From assembly GCF_001261775.1 (NCBI RefSeq), contig NZ_LN868537.1:916690-980689 (forward strand): DNA of 64,000 bases, in the 5' to 3' direction. A model generated the notes under the pieces. That model was not told the origin of the DNA. It did no database searches and saw only the letters and a program-made list of their open reading frames with translations. This document shows, one piece after another, positions 60,201 through 64,000 of the stretch. The translations under genes and the position numbers were made by a program. The stretch is from Anaeromassilibacillus senegalensis. Its GTDB lineage: Bacteria > Bacillota > Clostridia > Oscillospirales > Acutalibacteraceae. Positions within the stretch are counted from its first letter, which is position 1; each line of letters starts with the position of its first letter.

Positions 60201-62554
60201 TGCTTTGCCACGGCGAATCCCGTCCAGCTTGCCGCTGTGAAGAGACCCTCATTTTTACCGCCTGCCGCACTTAGTGCCGCTCTCAGTTCCTTTACGATAT
60301 CCGAATCATTGTCTTTAATCGTAATCTCTGCTCTGGTATTAAAGCCGAGGATCGCACCATCCGCCGGATTGACGATATCACCGAAGAAACGGAGATCTCC
60401 CGTAAGTTCGTTGTTCTCAATCGCTTCCACGGTTACGGTGGCGGAATCCTGCCCGTCCGCAAAGGTTACGGTTTTGGAAACGTCGTTATAATGTCTGCCG
60501 TGAACCGCTGTGTCTGGAGACGTCTCAAAATCGACGGATACACTTCCGGCTGTACCGCCGACGCGTTTGATCGTGATTTCCGTAGTCGCACCCTCGTTGA
60601 CCGTATAGGTTTTGGGTTCTATCTCAAACATGCCCGCGCCCTTGTTGGCCAATACCAGCGCGGCGTCCAAACCAGTCGCTTTATTGATACACACCATGCG
60701 AACGGTGTGCTCCCCATAGGGCAGGGTGTCGGTTTCATACAGAACCTGTTTGAGCTGGCGGTTCGCCTGATACGCATTCGGCGATGCTACCTTTGTCCCA
60801 TCGATGTATACATCCATCACGCCGTGGCCTGGGTCCTTGGTGCCAATGATCCACGCTTTTGTTCCGGTAAAGGTAAAGCTGGCTTCCGCACCGGGGTCCG
60901 CCCAGATGCCTGTATCGTTTAAACCGGCAATGGTTTCCTCGTGCCAAGTTCCACTTCTGGAGAAGGCACGGTCATCAATCAGGTCCAGTCCCTCCGGTAA
61001 CGGATTTTCCTGTTCAAACGCGCCTTCTGCTTTGAACACGCCGACATTTTCAATCAGCGGAACCGCATAGGAACCCGTAATATTAATGCGGATCTGGTCG
61101 GCGTGCACCGGATTCCCCCGCACCAGGCGCTTGGCACCGATGGTGTGTCCGCTGCCAAAGTCCTTCCAGCCTGTGGAGGTATGCGCTTCCACTGTAAAGT
61201 CGGAGATACGCTGTCCCAGTTTAATATATTCTTCGATGGATACAAGATCAAACAACTGCGTACCGCCAAGATCAATGGTGATGCTGCCGGTCGTCTGACC
61301 GTCATCCATGGTCCAATAGGTATCTGGATTGTCATCCAGCACATTTGCCGCCGCAAACTTGGCGCTGTTGCCCCTGACGGCGGTTGCAGACGCTGAAACA
61401 CCGTCCTTATTGGTGAGGTCTGTGCGGAACGTGGACCGGATCGTCTCGCCGAGCTCGGAAACGCGGTCCACAAAGTTCTGCGGCAGAACACCCGTCGTAT
61501 CCGGCGGCACATTCAGCAGCAGCGGCTGGCCGCGGCCGACCGATTTAAAATAGATATCCGTCAATTCTTCCATGTTTTTCGGCTGTTTACCGGCTTTCCA
61601 GAACCAGCCGGAGGTCAGGGAAACATCGCATTCGCCAACGCTCCAAATGTCGCCGTTGGGATCACCGGCATTTAAGTAGCTGGCTTCATCACCGCCATGC
61701 GTATCATACCAGTTTCTCTGGCGCGTCTGGTCCAGCTTGGACCAGCAGGGATCGCCCGCCTTGCCGGACTCGTTGCCGATCCAGCGGATGGTGGAGCCAT
61801 AGGGACTGAACACCACCGCGCCGGGCTGTAATTCTTCAATCAGGTCAAACCATTCCTGGAATTTGTACTGCTGTGCGGCGGCGCCGTTTCCCTTTGCGCC
61901 ATCCATCCACACCTCTACAAATTTGCCATTGTTTCCATACTTCGGATTGCCGAGTACCTCTTTCAGCTGATTCATGTAGTATTCGTTGTAGTCGCCGTTG
62001 GTATCGGTTGCGTCGTCATGCCCGCTGCCATAGCCGTAGCTGGGATTGTTGGCATCCCACGGGGACAGGTACAATCCCATGTCCATATCGTACTTGGTGC
62101 AGGACTTGGAAAGCTCCAGGAACACATCGCCGGACTGCCCTCTTGCTGCCTGTGTCTGCTGGAAATTCGTGCTGCTGCCCACATCGTGCGTGGTGGCGTC
62201 ACTCTCCCACAGGCAGAAGCCGTCGTGGTGGCGGCCGATCATAATAATGCGTTTAAAACCCGCATCCTTCAAGGTCTTGACCCACTGGTCCGTGTCCAGC
62301 CCTGTGGGATTGAACACATTCGGATCCTCCTGTCCATTTCCCCACTCCTGACCCGTATAGGTATTCGGACCATAGTGGATAAACGCGGAGAGCTCCTCCT
62401 CATGGTACTGCAGCTGTGTCGCCGATGGAACCGGCCCGTATGCTGCGGGAGCTTCCACATCTTCCGCTGCCGCGCCAGCGGTTTGCATTGCCAACGGCTG
62501 CAGAAGCATCATGGCAGCCACCAGTACAGACAGCCATTTTTTGAACGTCTTCAC
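57218..62554 (-). CDS. Giant secreted GH29 alpha-L-fucosidase with multiple accessory modules
   Basis: A 1,778-residue exported enzyme likely to remove fucose from mucin or host glycans. Approximate order: signal peptide 1-29; GH29 catalytic domain 40-375 with the likely nucleophile Asp218 (VEVWMDGAKGNG) and FKRIIMIGRHHDGF; F5/8-type carbohydrate-binding domain 383-508; a second lectin-like domain 525-640; Calx-beta 645-747; FIVAR 752-818; carbohydrate-binding-like 835-968; InlB B-type repeat 974-1045; a second carbohydrate-binding-like domain 1060-1195; Ig-like 1198-1280; four FIVAR domains 1376-1645; a Gly/Ser/Pro linker; and the shared C-terminal module 1694-1778. There is no LPXTG or SLH motif. 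GTG start with AAAGGA upstream. Confidence 0.94.
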   Translation of the reverse strand: MKTFKKWLSVLVAAMMLLQPLAMQTAGAAAEDVEAPAAYGPVPSATQLQYHEEELSAFIHYGPNTYTGQEWGNGQEDPNVFNPTGLDTDQWVKTLKDAGFKRIIMIGRHHDGFCLWESDATTHDVGSSTNFQQTQAARGQSGDVFLELSKSCTKYDMDMGLYLSPWDANNPSYGYGSGHDDATDTNGDYNEYYMNQLKEVLGNPKYGNNGKFVEVWMDGAKGNGAAAQQYKFQEWFDLIEELQPGAVVFSPYGSTIRWIGNESGKAGDPCWSKLDQTRQRNWYDTHGGDEASYLNAGDPNGDIWSVGECDVSLTSGWFWKAGKQPKNMEELTDIYFKSVGRGQPLLLNVPPDTTGVLPQNFVDRVSELGETIRSTFRTDLTNKDGVSASATAVRGNSAKFAAANVLDDNPDTYWTMDDGQTTGSITIDLGGTQLFDLVSIEEYIKLGQRISDFTVEAHTSTGWKDFGSGHTIGAKRLVRGNPVHADQIRINITGSYAVPLIENVGVFKAEGAFEQENPLPEGLDLIDDRAFSRSGTWHEETIAGLNDTGIWADPGAEASFTFTGTKAWIIGTKDPGHGVMDVYIDGTKVASPNAYQANRQLKQVLYETDTLPYGEHTVRMVCINKATGLDAALVLANKGAGMFEIEPKTYTVNEGATTEITIKRVGGTAGSVSVDFETSPDTAVHGRHYNDVSKTVTFADGQDSATVTVEAIENNELTGDLRFFGDIVNPADGAILGFNTRAEITIKDNDSDIVKELRAALSAAGGKNEGLFTAASWTGFAVAKQAAQEALDRAEATEEQLRTALTNLQAAQEALVARTAYTADDPFAFPKENDGTKLAEAEFFTLVPISGDKYVRVQSDASASNGKKVSWMEPGNVIKLAYNAPKAGTYTVNCRYQSGRLDADTANAINWSGNHITSGSVRVFGDASAPYKNIAFDLEITQSGPGELVITADSNAAPNLDKFEITAKELISNYYTIMATAGENGTIAPASAVEVEEGENQAFAITPDRGYEVADVLVDGASVGAVKAYTFEAVNADHTIDATFRAMNYYGENNPVVLNGDTAPVNVEAEALEFGGGAVVEEKASANGGKLVGWLGNCGAHGNAWLNLWLDVPQDAEYDVSFRYFSGANDDLYYENLDQSISSSIPCEQTNPDFGTKTIRVALKKGVDRIKFFNDLKSTANLDSFTITKVQVEEPITVVSVVHPEAQMVEYGTAFEELHLPETVEAALSNESTATASVTWDSNAYDPETVGTQRITGVLQFADEAITNPENVKAEVSVTVRPKGEQTAHVLNLQYGVNANLKVEGDTKVIIERDGLYGAKVMAGETLHFTFKPVGSRFSSAELNGEAIDFDPDGFTYDYVMPNESAILRFTFSRVDKSILEAVLEVANEVTDEELNELIFSVREQFIDAREQAQKIYKDPAATEEQVDKAWKDLIDAMHLLSFKEGDKTVLDSLVQIAELIDLEKFTPKSQEGFAEALTAAQEICDSDEALEQDVKEAYDTLYEVIINLEFKADMASLQTLIDQADEMDLKGYLDGDEKDAFEEAYAAAVEVLANENAAQKQVDDAASALFEAMADLRKVPNKSALKALLDKYADVKPDGYNASLYAAFQAAMQVADEAYNDPYATPEQIAAACNGVETTYAILTKPHDKPSGGPSGGSRPSGGQTGGEGTAVVGAVPVVAAAQNVIAQPSVRSDTTLPFVLKKGSAYCFKMTVLNGSTAAPSFTVGNGNVLKTQFVAKIGNDCYYRIWAVGAPGQSTGVYTQMPNEAPQKHCVVTIA

Positions 62555-62626
62555 TTTTCTTCCATCCTTTCTTTTTCTAACATTTATGGACTGGCTCCTT
62601 CTCCCATTCCAGTCCCCACGGTTATG

Positions 62627-62655
62627 ATTGTAGCATTTTGCACATTATTTATCAA
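62627..62655 (-). promoter_or_regulatory. Sigma-A promoter of the fucosidase gene
   Basis: TTGATA (62650-62655), a 17-nt spacer, and TACAAT (62627-62632), about 70 nt before the start codon. No catabolite-response element was identified. The rest of the 62555-62940 gap holds only this promoter, an AT-rich stretch and the next terminator. Confidence 0.7.
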
Positions 62656-62815
62656 ATTTCTTTTTGTTTCATGGGTATATAATTGTATTTGTTTTTTGTA
62701 CATTTGTGGAATTTTCTGAATCATCAATTTCCACGCTTTAATTTATTAGATTTTCAACTAAAGTTCTTTCTGTTTTAAGCGATCTGTTTGTACACTTTTT
62801 TAATTCCAATGAACA

Positions 62816-62860
62816 CACAAAAAGGGTGTCCCTGGAACCATATTGGTTCCAGGGACACCC
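62816..62860 (-). terminator. Strong intrinsic terminator of the FIVAR surface protein gene
   Basis: GGGTGTCCCTGGAACC (62824-62839) pairs perfectly over 16 bp with 62845-62860 around a 5-nt loop, followed on the minus strand by TTTTTGTGTG. It isolates the FIVAR gene from the fucosidase promoter. Confidence 0.93.
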
Positions 62861-62940
62861 GCTGCTTATCTGTGATGATCGCCTGATGGATCTGCATCCT
62901 GAGTTCTCATGTCTCCGGCAATTCTCTCAGATCGTCTTAT

Positions 62941-63999
62941 CTAATCATTACTTACTGTGACAATACAATGCTTTTGCGGCGCCCCATTAGGCAATTGTGT
63001 GTACACGCCGGTGCTCTGGCCCGGTGCGCCGACGGCATAGACTCTGTAGTAGCAGTCATTGCCGATTTTCGCCACAAACTGGGTCTTGAGAACACTGCCG
63101 TTGCCCACAGTGAAGCTCGGAACTTGTCCATTGCCGTTGACAACCGTCATCTTGAAGCAGTACGCACTGCCTCTCTTGAGTGTAAAGTCGACGGTGGTGT
63201 CGGAACGGACGGAAGATTGTTGCGCCACACCCTGCGCCGCGTTTACCACCGCGATACCCTGTGCGCCGTAAAGGTTGCCGTAGGACGGCATACGGCTGGT
63301 GGAGCCTTTGGATGTGCCGTTGTGTTCCGGCTTCAGATTCAGCCCATTGTACGCGTTGGTCACAAGATCGATTGCCTGCGCGATCTGTTCGCCGGTCGCG
63401 TCCGGATCGTCCAGTACGCCGTTTGCCAGATTGACAAACGCCTTCAGGGCCGCAACGCTGGTATCCGTGTACTTGCTGAGGTCCTGCGCATTGATCTGTT
63501 CGAGCACGTCTCTCAGTGCATCCTTGGTCGGAATCTTGCGGAGTACCTGCATCGCGTCATTCAGAGCGGATACCGCCTCTTTGATTTCCGCCGCGGTTGC
63601 GTCCTGGTCTTCCAGCACGGCCTGTGCGTGCGTGAGCGCCTCTGTGAAGGCTTCCTTGCCCTCGTCGAGGTATTCATTCAGGTCAATTGCCAGCGCTGTG
63701 TTGACCACCTCTTGCAGAAGATTCTTATCCGCCGCGCGGACCAGAGCGTTCCACGCCTTTTGCAGCGCGTCAAATGCTTTTTCCACGTCCGCCTGGAGCG
63801 GTTCGCCGTCCGCGATCAGCTCTTTCGCCGCGCCGACGGCTGTCTGGAGCGCCGCCCAGCTGTCGCTTGTGTAGTCCGCCGGGTCGAGCATGTCGATCAC
63901 GGCCAGCAGGTTCTCCAATTCGGTGGTGTCGCCCTCGGCAAAGCTCAGGAAGTGGATGGCATTCAGCATCTTCGACCATGCGTTGTCGATGGCTTCCTG
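62941..63999 (-). CDS. Secreted FIVAR-repeat surface protein, 3' part (runs off the right edge)
   Basis: The last 352 residues of a larger protein; the frame is open to the window edge. Three or more FIVAR-type helical repeats are visible (LLAVIDMLDPADYTSDSWAA, EVVNTALAIDLNEYLDEGKE and DVLEQINAQDLSKYTDTSVA), spaced about 70 residues apart. FIVAR repeats bind fibronectin or glycans and space domains in surface glycosidases. The final 90 residues are the module shared with the fucosidase (SSVRSDTTVDFTLKRGSAYC... to ...GAPQKHCIVTVSND). The missing N-terminal part probably carries an enzymatic domain. A strong terminator follows. Confidence 0.9.
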   Translation of the reverse strand, partial: QEAIDNAWSKMLNAIHFLSFAEGDTTELENLLAVIDMLDPADYTSDSWAALQTAVGAAKELIADGEPLQADVEKAFDALQKAWNALVRAADKNLLQEVVNTALAIDLNEYLDEGKEAFTEALTHAQAVLEDQDATAAEIKEAVSALNDAMQVLRKIPTKDALRDVLEQINAQDLSKYTDTSVAALKAFVNLANGVLDDPDATGEQIAQAIDLVTNAYNGLNLKPEHNGTSKGSTSRMPSYGNLYGAQGIAVVNAAQGVAQQSSVRSDTTVDFTLKRGSAYCFKMTVVNGNGQVPSFTVGNGSVLKTQFVAKIGNDCYYRVYAVGAPGQSTGVYTQLPNGAPQKHCIVTVSND

Positions 64000-64000
64000 G

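Overview
The window is about 64 kb of one chromosome from an anaerobic, spore-forming Firmicute. Sporulation genes (spoIIR, spoIIM), trmFO, addAB, DUF362 and UPF0210 proteins, a V/A-type ATPase in place of a visible F-type operon, acetate kinase, formate-tetrahydrofolate ligase and secreted FIVAR-bearing glycosidases all fit Clostridia, most likely an Oscillospiraceae/Ruminococcaceae-like gut organism (inference; no rRNA is present to confirm it). Intergenic regions are short and mostly contain clear sigma-A promoters and intrinsic terminators. I see no rRNA, tRNA, CRISPR array, insertion sequence or prophage.

Layout. Bases 1-11.8 kb, all on the minus strand, are housekeeping: the infC-rpmI-rplT operon with its promoter and an L20-leader-like 5' region, then a SpoU-type methyltransferase, dprA, topA, trmFO, plsX, rnc, a radical SAM gene and the 5' part of smc. 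From 11.9 to 20.1 kb there are two small plus-strand genes (a membrane peptide and a YbjQ protein) and the minus-strand addB-addA-ACT recombination/repair operon. From 20.1 to 28.6 kb come spoIIR, a DUF4190-like membrane protein, ispE with an internal 96-bp tandem duplication, an Lrp regulator-aminotransferase-DUF362 operon, a PHP phosphatase, and the ACT/UPF0210 pair.

From 28.7 to 37.8 kb lies a nine-gene V/A-type ATPase operon (G/H-C-I-K-F-E-A-B-D) behind a near-consensus promoter and a roughly 220-nt leader, closed by a 19-bp-stem terminator shared with ackA. Divergent ackA and tmcAL are linked through acetate: one converts acetate and acetyl phosphate, the other activates acetate to acetylate tRNA-Met. 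Next come a mutarotase-like protein, an AT-rich methyltransferase and an RsgA GTPase fused to an RNHCP zinc domain. From 44.7 to 50.2 kb the minus strand carries upp, rpiB, a secreted transglutaminase, tsaB, tsaE and fhs. Then follow spoIIM, a two-component system, a MATE transporter behind a leader with an upstream ORF and terminator, and a RodA-type SEDS protein.

The right end (57-64 kb) encodes large secreted surface proteins: a 1,778-residue GH29 fucosidase with many accessory modules, and the 3' part of a second FIVAR protein. Their C-terminal ~85 residues are clearly homologous to each other and to the C-terminal repeats of the secreted transglutaminase 10 kb away. This shared C-terminal module, which I do not recognise as a named domain, is the strongest candidate for something undescribed here.
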